Notes: generated by a model from the sequence alone, not told the origin. A DNA stretch of 56,894 nucleotides from Fragilaria crotonensis (GCA_022925895.1 JAKSYS010000396.1:1-56894); one strand, 5' to 3'; shown: positions 1 through 11,088, numbered from the stretch's first letter. Program-made: numbers and translations.

Positions 1-1846
1 GCTGGCAGATTTAAAGGACTCTTACCCAGTTCAAGTTGCCGACTACGCCGTTACAAACAACCTGTCCAAACGAACCAGCGTTCCGATGGTGGGTCCATTG
101 TACTCAAGAAGCGAGAAAGGATTCTAAAAAGGTCAAGTCGAAATATTGGTCGGTTTCACACAATACGGATTAGAACTCCCGAAAAGTGTCGCCCATGCGT
201 TAGCGATCGACAAGAGAACGGGAACGGATTTCTGGACGAAGGCGATCGAAAAAGAGATTCGAACGTTTTCCTGCATTCGAGTTTATCGAGACGACGACAC
301 AAAAGTTCCACCTGGGTACGAGTTCGTTGATACATATTTTGTCTTCGACATCAAAATGGACCTTACTAGAAAGGCCAGATTGGTAGCGCGAGGCAATATG
401 ACCGAGGCAACGAAGGAACAAACGTTTGCGTCTGTCGAGCAGAGATACGGTGAGACTCTTCTTCCTCTTGGCCGCTCTCAACGATTTAGACCTCTTGTCG
501 TGTGATATTAAAATGCTTACCTGGCGGCACCGAATAAGGAAAGGTGTGGACTAAGTTTACTGATCAATTAGGACCTGAGTACAATGGTAAAGAGCTATAA
601 TCGCGAAAGCTCTCTATGGCTTAAGATCGAGCGGAAGATCGTTTCGCGACTACTTGGCTAAATTTATGGGAACTGGGCTTCGCGTCGTCAGCTGACCCTG
701 ATCTGTGGATGAAAGCGGCGGTCAAACCGAACGGGGACAAAGTCTACGAGTACGTCATATCGTACGTGGACGACTTGATTTTCAAGGAATAGATCCGAGG
801 GCTTTATGGATGCCCTGGGACAGCGTTTTACCTTGAAGCCCGGGAGCATTAAAGAACCAGATACTTATTTGGGCGTTGACATAAAGAAATTCCGTATCCC
901 AGATTCTGACAGCCCGATAAGGTGCGGTGGGCGTTCGAGTCAACTTCATACGTGAAGAAGGCGATCGCCGACCTGGAAAAGGAACTTGAAGATGCCGATC
1001 TCAGACTGTTGCCAAATGCAAAGACTCCGCTGGCAAGTGGATACCGGCCTGAGTTAGACCTTTCAGCGGAGTTGGGGCAAACAATTGAACTACTATCAAG
1101 GTTTGATTGGCGTCCTCAGATGGATTTGCGAAATTGGGAGGATTGATGTTTTGATGCCGGTGTCGTTAATGTCGCGGTACTTGGTATCGGCACGACAAGG
1201 ACATTTAGAACAAGTCTTCCATATTTTTGCATACTTAAAGCATCATCCGAGATCGACAATGGTGTTCGACGATACGATCCCGACATTCCGAGGTGAGCGA
1301 TTCGTCAAATGTGACTGGTCCGAGTTCTACCCCGACGCAGCCGAAGCAATACCCGAAAACATGCCGACGCCACGTGGAAAGGATGTCACAATGTCATGTT
1401 TCGTGGATGCTGACCACGCAGGGTGTAGAGAGACAAGGAGGTCACATTCAGGGATCTTAATATTCGTTAATCGAGCGCCGATACTTTGGTTTTCCAAGAG
1501 GCAGAATACGGTCGAGGCGTCTACGTATGGTTCAGAGTTACTTGCAATGCGACTATCGATTGAGATGATAGAGGGACTACGTTACAAACTGCGGATGATG
1601 GGTGTTCCGCTAACCGAGGAATGCTCCGTGTTTTGTGATAATTCGGCAGTTGTGACTAATTCCCGACCTGAATCGACACTCAAGAAGAAGCACGCTGCAA
1701 TTAACTTTCACCGCGTACGCGAAGCGATTGCTGCCGGGACCATCAGGGTGGCAAAAGAAAACACACAGACGAACTTGGCAGATATCTTGACAAAGTTAAT
1801 GCCAGGACCGAAGATGAAGGAGTTGTTGCATAACATACTCTGGTAA
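1..1846 (+). pseudogene. L0: decayed copia pol, RT and RNase H part
   Basis: This is the C-terminal part of a Ty1/copia polyprotein, entering from outside the window. It opens inside the chromodomain-like tail (LKDSYPVQVADYA), then enters RT (YGLELPKSVAHALAIDKRTG and F-D-I-K-M-D-L-T-R-K-A-R-L). The polymerase motif Y-V-D-D is at about 760-771 but is followed by a stop. RNase H is the best-preserved part (1085-1846), with VDADHAGC, RQNTVEAST and FCDNSAVV, ending N-I-L-W-stop as in C2 and C3. At least three frame breaks (about 440-530, 780-920 and 1085-1146) make it a pseudogene. It belongs to the same clade as C2-C5. Confidence 0.9.
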
Positions 1847-2015
1847 TCGACGACCAACACCTGGGACACAATTGGGTAGTCGCGATATAATGGTAACTGT
1901 CCATCGAAAACAGTAGGTGACCGTCGCAGGGTTATATATGTTAACGACGTAGCCGGGGCCTCTGTCGATCGGTTCAGGAAGTGTGATTCGCCTCTGATTC
2001 AGGAACTTAATTCAG

Positions 2016-2249
2016 AGTCGCGGGGACTGTTGATATTACAAGCTACCGGTACTGTATCATTCAGGATGCTATGAATCATGTATCAAGTATCAAGTACCAT
2101 TATACGGTACTACATCTGCACAGTACGACTCGGGATTGAAGGATGACTCCGAACAAGGTAATGCTCACTTTTCTATGTTTTAGATAATTCATAACTGAAT
2201 CAAGACATGCTTTCCTGCAAGGATGATCTACTTGTAGGATTAACACACA
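2016..2249 (+). repeat. L0: polypurine tract and 3' LTR
   Basis: After the RNase H stop lies GTCGCGGGGAC, the same purine tract that precedes the LTRs of C2-C5 (consensus CGAGGGGAC). It is followed by an LTR that begins TGTTGATATT at 2028 and ends near 2247-2249 with TTAACACA. The second LTR copy is outside the window, so the right boundary rests only on the TG...CA rule. Confidence 0.55.
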
Positions 2250-2262
2250 CTCCCCCATTGGG
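2248..2262 (-). other. Minus-strand polypurine-tract-like remnant
   Basis: Read on the minus strand, this short gap between L0 and C1 is CCCAATGGGGGAGTG, nearly the PPT of element T (CACAATGGGGGAGTG). It may be the 3' end of an older T-like element whose LTR was interrupted by L0 and whose body was separated by C1. This is inference from one short motif. Confidence 0.3.
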
Positions 2263-2281
2263 AAAGCAAAGGAAGTGTGCA

Positions 2282-2480
2282 TGAAATTAAAGTTGATTCA
2301 CTTCGGTGAAAAAGTAAAATTATAAAGATAAATCTATTCTTCAAACTCCGAACACGAGTAGTGGTTCGCTCGTATCCGGTATGTATTGCACGATCAGAAT
2401 TTCACAATGAAATTCCGATGACCGATGACTTTCCCGATGGGTCAGCGCTTTAAACCTGACTCAGCCTCGATTACGTCACA
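2282..2480 (-). repeat. C1: 3' LTR (199 bp)
   Basis: On the plus strand it runs TGAAATTAAAG...GATTACGTCACA. It matches 31449-31590 joined to 39091-39147 with one visible substitution (GAGTAGTGG here, GAGTACTGG there). The inner edge is followed by the minus-strand polypurine tract GCGAGAGGGAG (2481-2491). Confidence 0.88.
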
Positions 2481-2511
2481 CTCCCTCTCGCGCCCGTCGG
2501 GATGGGGGAGG

Positions 2512-3770
2512 TCACCAACCAAGTACTGTACGACGATGTCGTTGCAAGGTTTCTTCGTTCAGCGCCTTCGTTAGAAAATCAGCCGGTTGCTCATGCGTAC
2601 TTATCGGATGAATGCTTATTTCTTTCCTCTCCACGTAATCTCGGAAATGATGTAGACGCACGTTCAGATGTTTCGTCCGCGGTCTGTATTTGTGGATTTT
2701 CGCCATTTCTAGCGCTCCACTGTTATCCTCGAATACGTGGCAGTGAACCCTCGCTTGTGGCGCACTGATGGGGAAGCCTCTTCGCTTCATTTCCTTCAAG
2801 AGTTGCATGATCGGTATCGCATCTCGTAATGCGTAACTCAATCCCGTGTATTCGCTCTCGGTGGATGATAACGCCACCTCCGTTTGCAACTGTGATTTCC
2901 ACAGGAGAGGACAGCCTGCGTAGTTGATTATGTAACCATGTCGCGACCTCGCCGTATCGCGGTCATGTGCCTCCGCTGGGTCCCAATCGCCACAGAAACT
3001 GGCGTCGACATATACTTCGAGTTCTTTGTTCGCCAATGGTCTCATGATTGTTCCCATGGTTCGCGTGCCTTTCAAGTACCGCCCCAACCATCTCACGGCT
3101 TCGCCGTGCTCGATCTTTGGGTCCGATACGAAACGTGCACATTGGTGGACAGCATAAGAGATATCGCTTCGCGTTGCCTTTTCAAGGTAGTTTAATTTTC
3201 CTATAACGGAGCGATAGTTGAACGAATCGTCGAACGACGGGGATTTAGAGTGTCGTGCGAGAAGCTTTGAAGATGCTGCAGGTGTCGATCGGGTGTTGAT
3301 TTTATCATCGTCCAGTCGCAGGTCCTTGAGAATCTGATCAATGAGGTGGGGTTGCGTTAAGTGTATCGTCCCATCTTGCCTCCTGTCGATGTTGACTCCC
3401 AAGAAATCCGCTAGGTCGCCTTCAACGGTGATCTGAAGATTCGCTTTCGTTTGCAACTCCTCGATGATCTTTTCGATCTCTCTTTTGTCCGGTCCTGCCA
3501 ACAGACTGTCGTCCGTGTACAGAACATACAGCGTCTTTCCTCGATAGAATACGCACTCGTCGACTTTTGATTGCTTGAAGTTAAGTTCGTTCACTAGTTT
3601 CGAAACAAGGAATTGATTCCAGACTCGGCCTGCCTGTTTCTGGCCGTAGATGTTCCGATGCAGCTTCAGAACGTAGTCCTTCGGGTCTGAGTCGCACTCG
3701 AGGTCGATCCCTTTGGTATCTTCATATAAAGTGTCTTTTCAATCGGCGCCTGAGCGAATGCCTGCACGAA
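2512..3770 (-). pseudogene. C1: reverse transcriptase and RNase H
   Basis: This is the C-terminal half of C1 pol. The polymerase centre reads L-Y-T-D-D-S-L-L-A-G (about 3503-3525), a Y-T-D-D variant of the usual Y-V-D-D. The connector FLGVNIDRRQDGTIHLTQ and an RNase H domain follow, with EVYVDASFCGDWDP, LSSTESEYTGLSYALRD and HPISTHEQPADFLTKAL. The main open frame ends at 3594. The RT segment upstream (IDFVQAFAQAPIEKTLYM) is in other frames, with single-base breaks near 3715 and 3800. Pol is therefore not translatable as read, and some breaks sit in short homopolymers. Confidence 0.9.
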
Positions 3771-3771
3771 G

Positions 3772-6700
3772 TCAATCTGCTTCGTGTGCCATCCGTGGAG
3801 AGCGGTGAGTCAAGAGCATGCGCACCGAGTTCCATGATGCAACGGGCGAATAAGTCATGTCGTAGTGTTCACCTTTTCGCATCCTGGAGCCATCGATATT
3901 GAGTCGCGCTTTGTATTTCTTAATCTCGCCTGTTTTCGCATCTCTCTTTCGTCGCATCTGCCAGACTGCCGGTAAAACGGTTTGGTCGCTGGGGACCTCG
4001 GACTTGTGTACGACGGTAAAATTACCATTTTCGAACTGGTCCGTCACCTCTTTCAGCATGCTCGATTGGAACTCCTCGCTGTCCTTTTCTCGCATTGCTT
4101 GGTGGTAGTACATTGTGTCTGGGTCTGACACAGCTTTGAGTGCAAGTAGGGGTTCGTCCCAGTTGATCTCGTCGTTGTCGGGGAACATTGCCACGTAGCA
4201 AAAGATCTCCCCTTCAACGTCGTGCGACGTGAGATCTGATATCTCCGTCGTCATCGCTTCAATCAACCGCGGTGCAGGCCTGGCCTTTCGGCCTGACCTG
4301 GTCGTTGTTTCGACCATAGTGTTGTCAACCTCCGTCGAAGCACCTTCCTCGTAACGGGGTATCGGTGGGCCGTCGCCCCCGACGTTCGCTGCAGCTCGTA
4401 CCCTTGTGTATCGCGGGTCCGTTGTTTGTGCCTGCTCCTTTGACTTTCCCTGACTTCTTTTCCGTTTGTTTGATCCCGGCCGTTGCTCACGCATCGCGGC
4501 ACCGGTGATCGTTGTCATATCCTTAGCTGGTTTCGACCTGCGCTCCTTGGAGTCCGACTCCCTCTGAGCGACAAAGCCTGCTCGGATCTGCCACATTGAT
4601 TTCGTGGTGACGTCTTTGACGGTATCGAACGTTGGGTCGAAAGCGACATGGAACTGTGGGCTAACCAGTCCAGTCTCTCGACTCAACACAAGCGATACGC
4701 TTCTCCCGTGTTGTGGGGATTTGCCCAGGTAGATACCCGGTTTGGATCGGTGCCTCCATTTGTGGAACGGTCTCTGTCCTTGGAGTTCGTTTTCCAAGAC
4801 ATACGTCGGCGACCCAAAAGGTTTCCAGTGTTTGGGGTTGCTCGAGACTTTGGTTCCCGCGAATATATCGATTGGAGTTCTCCTGTCTCGATCCTGGAAG
4901 CTCGGTGTGTTATTCACCGCTTCGTTCGCGTTTCGTATCGCGTAGGGCCATAAGTTGGCGGTGACGCTGTCCTTCCATCGCGAACTTGCGTGGATTAGCA
5001 TCGACCTCGCCAATTCCTGTAGCTCCCTTATTCGCCTTTCGGCATGGCCGTTTTGGTGGTGGGCGTTTACCCCTGCAAAGGACATTCCTTGTTGGTCCTT
5101 TCTGCACGCCTCCATCCATTGGTGGGCTTTGAATATGCCGTTGTCGGCGTGGTAGTTCGAGATCCGGACGTTATGTCGTTGCGCGAATGCTTCGAATGCC
5201 TTCTTGCCTTCTATCGTCTCTTCGGCCGAGGCTGTCTTTTGTAGGTAGACAAAACCGAGTCGACTGAATTGATCGACGAACACTGTCGCATATTTGTATC
5301 TCTTCGTCGTCAGGAATCCCGTCATCTGCGCGATTAAACCTGGTGTCGGAGAGACTAGTTGGTCGACAGATACGACGTGTCCGGGTCGTTGGGCCGTTTC
5401 ACCCTCCTTCCCTAGTTTGGATGTCTTGCCTCGCCATGGTCGCCGTGTTGCCTTCGAGTATAGGCACGCCGAACATGTTGGTATCCTGCAGGTTGCGAGT
5501 CGTTTCGGGAGTATGCCTTGCTTGGCCATCTCTTGTAGCTTGCGCATCGAGATGTGGCCGTATTGGTGATGTAGCATCAGCAGCTCGGCCAGGTCGCTCG
5601 GTTGTCGGTCTTCCTCGTCGGTTATGACGTTTATTTCTGACGTGGGCTCCGTTGTGTTTCCTCCCTCTGAGGCCGTTGTGAAGGGGCCATTTAAGGAGAA
5701 GTCGACGGGCGTCGCTCTAGCGGATCCGTCGGTTTCGGTCGTTGTCGGAGGGGGCGTCCATGTTTGTTGCCATGGAGTTGCCTCGTCCGACGGTCGTTCC
5801 TCCACATCGTACGCGTCCGCTTGCTCGTCCTCGTCGTCGGAGATGATTCCACTCGGCAAGGCGATTGGATCTGACATTGGTTCGTTCAGATCGGCCTCAC
5901 AACAGAACGCCTTGAAGTTCCGATACCCTGGAGCCAACGTGAACGTCGCAACGTTGTCCCGTTTTCCCAGTTGAATTGTTTTCTGGTGTCGTCCACCGTC
6001 CCAAAACATGACACACTCGTTGCCATCGGTGCGCTCTCCGCACTCGCGCTGGTGTCGCTTGTGGCGTGCTTGCGTCTGGGCCCAATGTTGTGGGCTGAGC
6101 AATCGCACTCTGCCATCTGGAACGTAGTACGAATTCGGGATTTTGAACGTTGTGACAATTCCCTGGTCGTCCTCCCAACTCCATTTTAACGTGCCGACCT
6201 TGATGTTCGTTGTTCTGGATCCCCCAAAACCTTTAACAATTCGATTGCTTGGTTCGAGTGGTCCGTCGAAATCATTTGGGTCGTGGGATATGCACGCAGA
6301 GCATCGATTATCTATTCCAACGAGTTCGGAGTCCGTATCGAAACGTACCTCCCTCTCGGTCGATATGGTCGCGTTCGCCTGCATTGCCAAGACGGCGGAC
6401 ATCGCCATCACCTTGCACGTGGTGCGACAGTGTCGATGCACTGCGCCTCGTATTCGGCGCCGTCTTGTTCCTCTCGGCGTTGCAGCGATGCGTTCGATCC
6501 ATTCGCCTATCGCGGTTGCCAATCGTGTCGCCTCTTTTGATCCTCTCATCCACCAACATGGAGGTTTATGTTTCCTCTTTCTGATCGTTGGTGATCGGAG
6601 GATCGACGCGATCAATACAATGAGCAGTTGGATCGGTATCTTCGCGGTTCGCAACGCTTTAGTTGTTAGGTCGCAGAGGGATGGTTCGGCACGCTCTCGG

Positions 6701-6828
6701 ATCGTGTGTCCGATTCGCTTAATTGTTGTGAGTAGTAGGGTGGGTTGAGGCCATTGCACAGTTATCGTCAGCACTAGTAACGTTATCGTTAATAACGTCG
6801 TTGCCAAAGTCGTGGCCCACCCTCCCCG
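3772..6828 (-). pseudogene. C1: protease, integrase and N-terminal RT (pol)
   Basis: This long frame of about 1015 codons follows the gag stop. There is no ATG at its beginning: the earliest usable codon near 6807 is TTG, so entry is most likely by readthrough from gag. Residues 1-140 are basic with hydrophobic stretches (for example LLTITLLVLTITVQW). The protease-like site is GIDNRCSACISH at about 6287-6320, not the usual D-S/T-G. The pre-integrase zinc domain is canonical (HHQYGHIS...CSACLYSK, about 5430-5570). Integrase acidic residues lie in VSVDQL, YHADNG and GHAERR. The RT N-terminus carries KKYKARLNIDGSRM. The frame is lost at about 3800. Confidence 0.88.
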
Positions 6829-6831
6829 TCA
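6829..6831 (-). promoter_or_regulatory. C1: leaky gag stop, UGA-CGG context
   Basis: Gag ends N-S-D-UGA and the next codons, CGG GGA GGG TGG GCC, continue in the same frame into pol with no stop and no ATG. UGA-CGG is a recognised type II readthrough context, known from plant RNA viruses. About 30 nt downstream an inverted repeat, ACGTTAT-TAACG-ATAACGT, could form a 7-bp hairpin. That it functions is inferred, not shown. Confidence 0.65.
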
Positions 6832-7633
6832 ATCACTGTTTTCGTCGGATACTTCATGCTCAGCAACCTTCTGCTCCATCTTTGCAACATAGGCCTTAGC
6901 AATCTTCAACTTCTTGACGATTCCTTTCTTGTTGTCTTTGTTGTCGGAGCTTGCGGTTCTCTTCGTCGCATGTGTTTCCGAGTTGGGTGGTGGTGCACCT
7001 CCGCGGCAGTCCTTGGGCTTGTGTGCCCTCCTTTTTTCGCAGGTGCCGCCGGTGTCCTTGCCACACCAGTAGTAGGTGAATTCCTTGAATTTGGCTACCT
7101 TCTTCTCACCGGGCTTTGGTGGAGGCCAGTTCTTAGGGTGTTCAGCCTTTCCACCATCCTTGCCCGATTGTTTGGTCCGCTCTCCGGTCTTGCTTTTCCC
7201 TGTGGACGCACTTTTCTTTCCCATCTCGATGGAGACCTTTTTGTTCAGGTTCTTCATTGTGGAGGTGAGCTTCGCTTCGAGAGCGACGATCTTTTCCTCC
7301 GCTGTGGGGGCGTTCCAGGTACCTTTCTCGACCATGGCGTCGTACTTGTTCTTCGCCGATATCATCAAGTCGTCAGGGGATATTTCGTTCCCCTCCTCGT
7401 GGTCGTCCTGCTTGCGAGTGAGCCAAGCTCTGAACGTCTCGTCGCTCACTGCACCATAACCCTTGAAGAGGTTGATGAGAAGGTCAGAGGTTGTCTGGTT
7501 TCTCGCCGACAATGACTGGATGAGGAGCTTGACGTATTGGTTGAACTTTCCGATATCGCTGTTGATGGTGATGATGTATGTGTCCAACGTCGACAACTTG
7601 GTTCGGATTTGATTCGTTGTCGCGTTCGTGTCC
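6829..7633 (-). pseudogene. C1: gag, C-terminal two thirds
   Basis: This is the gag (capsid/nucleocapsid) portion to the left of Y1. It starts at the Y1 junction with D-T-N-A-T-T-N-Q-I-R, passes through a capsid-like helical region (KFNQYVKLLIQSLSARNQTT) and a long lysine-rich stretch. The zinc-knuckle variant is CGKDTGGTCEKRRAHKPKDC, spaced C-x7-C-x5-H-x4-C rather than C-x2-C-x4-H-x4-C. The tail is basic and charged and ends E-N-S-D before UGA. The apparent start further right (to 7695) is Y1 sequence and not part of gag. The rest of gag is at 15105-15550 and 31382-31425. Confidence 0.85.
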
Positions 7634-7959
7634 TTACATGGTCTGTGGTAGCCTAGTACTACGGTGCCTCCAGCGACACTAGCACCCAACAACACAGTAT
7701 GCGGTACCGAGACACTACGCCGTTATTAACAAAGCAGGCAGCCACGATGCACATGATATATTTTCTTCGGGTGTGGATACTGGATTGAACTACGAGGCAG
7801 GTCACCATTCGAATGCTCACACCAAAAAGAGCAGAAACGTGATCTCGCCGATCGAAGCTGGAGTGGGAAATTATTGGCTCACATCTATCCATCATCGGAT
7901 TGATTGTGCCTTCTCCACACCAGCATCCCATCCAAGCAACTAGCTTTAATATTTAATTT
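7634..7959 (+). repeat. Y1: repeat A1 (left terminus)
   Basis: This 326-bp direct repeat begins TTACATGGTCTG and ends TTTAATATTTAATTT. It matches A2 (14565-14890) almost perfectly: only T/C at about 7645 and G/A at about 7662 were seen to differ. It forms the left end of the element and probably holds the promoter for ORF1, which starts 4 bp downstream. Confidence 0.92.
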
Positions 7960-7962
7960 TCA

Positions 7963-10047
7963 ATGGTGTCCGTTTCATTTGTCGACACTAACGCAGTCCA
8001 CAAATGGACCGATTTCTACGAGAAGAATAGGACCGACGGAGGTTCCATCCAGATGCTCTTCGAGGCAAACGCAACAGCCCTTGCCGCTCGGACGCGTAGT
8101 CACCTCAACGACCCCAACAGGCTGACCGAGACTGTGGCGGGAAGCGATCACGGGAACATGATCCTCGTCCCCGGCGCCGAAGGAATCATGCAGCTTATCC
8201 ACCACGGGTTTGCCTGCAACACCGAATCGTCGTTTGTACTAGCCTTCGCCCACGGTAACCTGGGAGAAAGCACAACGTTCAAAGTCGTTGACAGAAACGA
8301 AATGACCAGACCAGCTGTGTTGGAAGGGGTCGCAGTCCCTAGCTTGGAGGGTATGATGAGCGCCGAGTCACCCGAAGAGTTTGGCGCCGTCGAGGCGGAG
8401 GGAAACAACATCCTTGAAGTCTACCCGAACCACTGCCTAGTTACGCCTAGCATTTTCGCTTCGGCGCAAGGATCCAAACTCATCGACTCGAAAGCCCTAG
8501 CCTACCACATCATCGAATCGTTTCAATTATCGGTCGAAGACGACGATGAACTGAGTACCGAAAAAGAGGAAGAAGCGGCCGGATTGGAAAATACACTGGC
8601 ACTGCTCTGGGCGTCGAGCCACGGGCTCCTGAACGAAGTCAGACTGGAAGACGCCCCCGAGAGCACCATGATGAACCACCTCATCAAGGGGGTCAGGGAC
8701 AAACTGGCGGGACGTGACGCCACGCTACCGCCCGGCCCCACCACAGCACCAGCGGCGAGGTCCGGAGGAGAAGCGGCTAGCATGGAATTGATGGCAGCCT
8801 CTTCCCAAAGCATGGTGGCCCTACTGAGCAAATTCCAAGATGGGAGCGAGGCCGAGAGCCGTCGCAAGGAAGCTGACAAGTCGATATTCAAAACCATGGG
8901 CCCGACCCAACGCGACCTCTTCACGTCTCTGTGCACTCGACGGATGAACGTAGAGCCCGCGATGACCATGTTCATGAAAAGCCTCGCATCGAGCGCAACG
9001 CCACAAAAGGCGTTTAACCTAATCCAGTCCGAAACCAGGGATTGGGAGGGGACGTTCTCAGCCGGCGGTTTCCACAAGTTACTCTCTCACGGATTCCTCT
9101 CGCAAGACCCTAACCGCGCAAACCCTGGCGGCTTCACCATCTTCATGTTCTATCCGAAGACGGTCGACCTCGGGGTCAAAGGTGAGAAAGGAAGCAACGA
9201 GCTCCTCCGGGAGTACCTCGGGATGGACGTGTCAGAAGCAACGCTCGAGTTCTACATGAAACAAGGGTTCTACACGCCCAGCTCGCCCACCGACCTCCGC
9301 ATCCAGCTCCAGACGGCGCTCGACATGCTGGAACTCCTGACGTGCGACGGGACCATAGCGGGAAAGGGGCTGGCCTTCATACTGGAACCAAAGCGATGGG
9401 CACGCATGTCCACTGTCCTGAACGACCGATTCAAGACCGAGAAGGACTTTGGGGCCAAGTTCTGCTACACTCTGGATCGCCACCTCCAGACCTTCCTCAA
9501 CAAGATGACCAGGTGGGAAGACATTGCCACAGATGGCCAGCCGCGTTACCTCACCAACAAAGCCGAGGAACTCCTTGAGCGCCTCGAGGATGGACAAGGA
9601 CTCAACATCATGCTGCCTGTCGCTCTGAGCAGCTCCATGACGGCCCCGGCCGGCAAGAAGCGCAGTGGAGCGATGGCAACGGTCACGCCGGATAAGACAG
9701 GAAAGAAGAAGAAGGCAGCCACGCCTGGGGGACCCACACCCGACGAGTCCGACGCCATCCATGCGAACGCCGATACCGTCGCCGCGTGGACACTCCCAAC
9801 AGGGATCAAGTACCTTGACCTGTTCGACGCAAAGATGCCCGGTCTGAAGGGATGGCCGATCCTGCTCGACACGCGGATACCGAAGAAACAGAACCGCGCC
9901 CAGAAGGCGCCCATGTGCGTACGTTTCCAAGCCCTGGGAAAGTGCAAGCAAAGCTGCACTCTGGCCCACATCGCGGCGACCGGCATGCCAGACGACGCTC
10001 GAAACAAAGCCGATTCATTGTTTCGCACCGCCTACACACCTGTCTGA
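7963..10047 (+). CDS. Y1 ORF1: gag-like protein (694 aa)
   Basis: This intact ORF begins with ATG 3 nt after repeat A1. It has no catalytic motif and occupies the gag position of a DIRS/Ngaro element. An acidic segment lies at about residues 185-210 (SVEDDDELSTEKEEEA), an alanine/proline-rich linker near 250-270, and a lysine-rich stretch near 565-590. A C-terminal cysteine/histidine cluster, CVRFQALGKCKQSCTLAH, is spaced C-x8-C-x3-C-x3-H, a CCCH-type zinc finger that probably binds the element RNA. A capsid-forming role is inferred from position, the late zinc finger and the YR-element context. The N-terminal 500 residues match nothing I recognise. Confidence 0.75.
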   Translation: MVSVSFVDTNAVHKWTDFYEKNRTDGGSIQMLFEANATALAARTRSHLNDPNRLTETVAGSDHGNMILVPGAEGIMQLIHHGFACNTESSFVLAFAHGNLGESTTFKVVDRNEMTRPAVLEGVAVPSLEGMMSAESPEEFGAVEAEGNNILEVYPNHCLVTPSIFASAQGSKLIDSKALAYHIIESFQLSVEDDDELSTEKEEEAAGLENTLALLWASSHGLLNEVRLEDAPESTMMNHLIKGVRDKLAGRDATLPPGPTTAPAARSGGEAASMELMAASSQSMVALLSKFQDGSEAESRRKEADKSIFKTMGPTQRDLFTSLCTRRMNVEPAMTMFMKSLASSATPQKAFNLIQSETRDWEGTFSAGGFHKLLSHGFLSQDPNRANPGGFTIFMFYPKTVDLGVKGEKGSNELLREYLGMDVSEATLEFYMKQGFYTPSSPTDLRIQLQTALDMLELLTCDGTIAGKGLAFILEPKRWARMSTVLNDRFKTEKDFGAKFCYTLDRHLQTFLNKMTRWEDIATDGQPRYLTNKAEELLERLEDGQGLNIMLPVALSSSMTAPAGKKRSGAMATVTPDKTGKKKKAATPGGPTPDESDAIHANADTVAAWTLPTGIKYLDLFDAKMPGLKGWPILLDTRIPKKQNRAQKAPMCVRFQALGKCKQSCTLAHIAATGMPDDARNKADSLFRTAYTPV

Positions 10048-10878
10048 CAGGGCTGGCCATCGGGGACGGTGCCCATGCCAACAACCGATGGCCCGCCAAA
10101 ATTACCTCCCACCCACCCCGTGCTCCCGTCCCGAGAGATTCATTCATTGGCCCGACGGGCGCACAAACAAGGGGAGTACATTTCGACAGAAAAGGGCTCA
10201 GCCAGTACGACAGAGCCCAACCCAGGCAGTGCCAGTATGGCAAGCCACGTGGTCGGAGCACCAGACACCGCTCGCGAACACACAGCAGCACGAAAGGGCT
10301 CAGCCAGTACGACAGAGCCCGACCCAGGCAGTGCCAGTATGGCAAGCCACGTGGGCGGAGAGATCGACACCACCCGAAAGCGCCAGTCAGCACTAAGGGG
10401 CTCGTCCAGTACGATCGAGCCAAACACAGGCAGTGCCAGTACGGCAGGCCACACAATCGGATCGCAGCGCCGCTCGAAGACGGGTCAAGGGCCATCAGCC
10501 AGTATGGCAGACACCTTCCCACCAAGGCCCCGGGACCCAACCAAGTATTCAGTCCCGACCCGCCACGTTGCACACGGAACTGTAACGGCGACGGGCCTAC
10601 ACCCCCGGGACAACAGCACCGCAGCCTTCCTCGCCGACGCCGCACTCGCCCGTATGGCGAGGCTGAAGTTCGAAGCCGCGGCGCGGACAGGAAACCCAGC
10701 GCGGCCGAGCTCGTGAGGAGTCGAGTCGCGACAGCCCCGGTTGGCAAACGACAGCCCTCTCCATGGGCCGCCCCAACCTCTCCCAAGCGCGACCAACCAA
10801 CGAGCGCCACTAGGAGGGGGGAGGAACGCAATGCGGGCAGACTCGAAGCCGCCGACCACGTTGACAGAGAAACACTAG
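10048..10878 (+). other. Y1: region between ORF1 and ORF2
   Basis: This 0.8-kb stretch is unusually free of stops. One plus frame is open from 9852 to 11051, another from 10069 to 10716, and a third from 10088 to 10396. None shows a recognisable domain; the peptides are rich in S, T, R, P and Q because of the 102-bp repeats inside. The ORF2 frame is open only from 10879. Either a linker protein is encoded here or the openness follows from the repeats. Confidence 0.5.
10194..10499 (+). repeat. Y1: three 102-bp tandem repeats
   Basis: The core GGGCTCAGCCAGTACGACAG recurs at 10194 and 10296, with a diverged copy at 10398, and each is followed by GGCAGTGCCAGTA(T/C)GGCA. The period is 102 bp, exactly 34 codons, so every reading frame is kept. 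A further short piece (GCCAGTATGGCAG) follows near 10498. Confidence 0.85.
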
Positions 10879-11088
10879 GTGAGTTACTATCGAACGTCGT
10901 GCGCCCCTACAAGATGAGTCCGCTCCCCAGCGACGCCGCGCTGTTCTTCCCCGAACCCCTCGAGGGTCCCACCACCGTGGTTCCTGGAAGGAATAAAGAG
11001 GATCTGTGCCAACGAGTCACCCACTCCCACCAAGTCGCCCATTCGCTTTGACTTATCCGACCAGGCCGTCGAACACAACGCAAAGGTG

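Noticed and set aside
4648..6748. Plus-strand frames across C1 pol
   Set aside because: They are shadows of the minus-strand protease-integrase frame, with no domain similarity.
6829..7695. Gag of C1 starting at 7695
   Set aside because: Residues beyond 7633 lie in repeat A1 of Y1. The real gag start is at 31425.
7659..7931. 90-aa frame repeated at 14590-14862
   Set aside because: It lies inside the A1/A2 direct repeats, so the duplication reflects noncoding terminal repeats, not a gene family.
8523..9969. Long minus-strand frames opposite Y1 ORF1 (8523-9077, 9232-9969)
   Set aside because: They mirror the GC-rich coding sequence of ORF1, have low-complexity composition and no motifs.
10194..10499. 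CRISPR-like array
   Set aside because: The units are 102 bp, directly adjacent and coding-compatible, with no repeat-spacer structure, and the DNA is eukaryotic.
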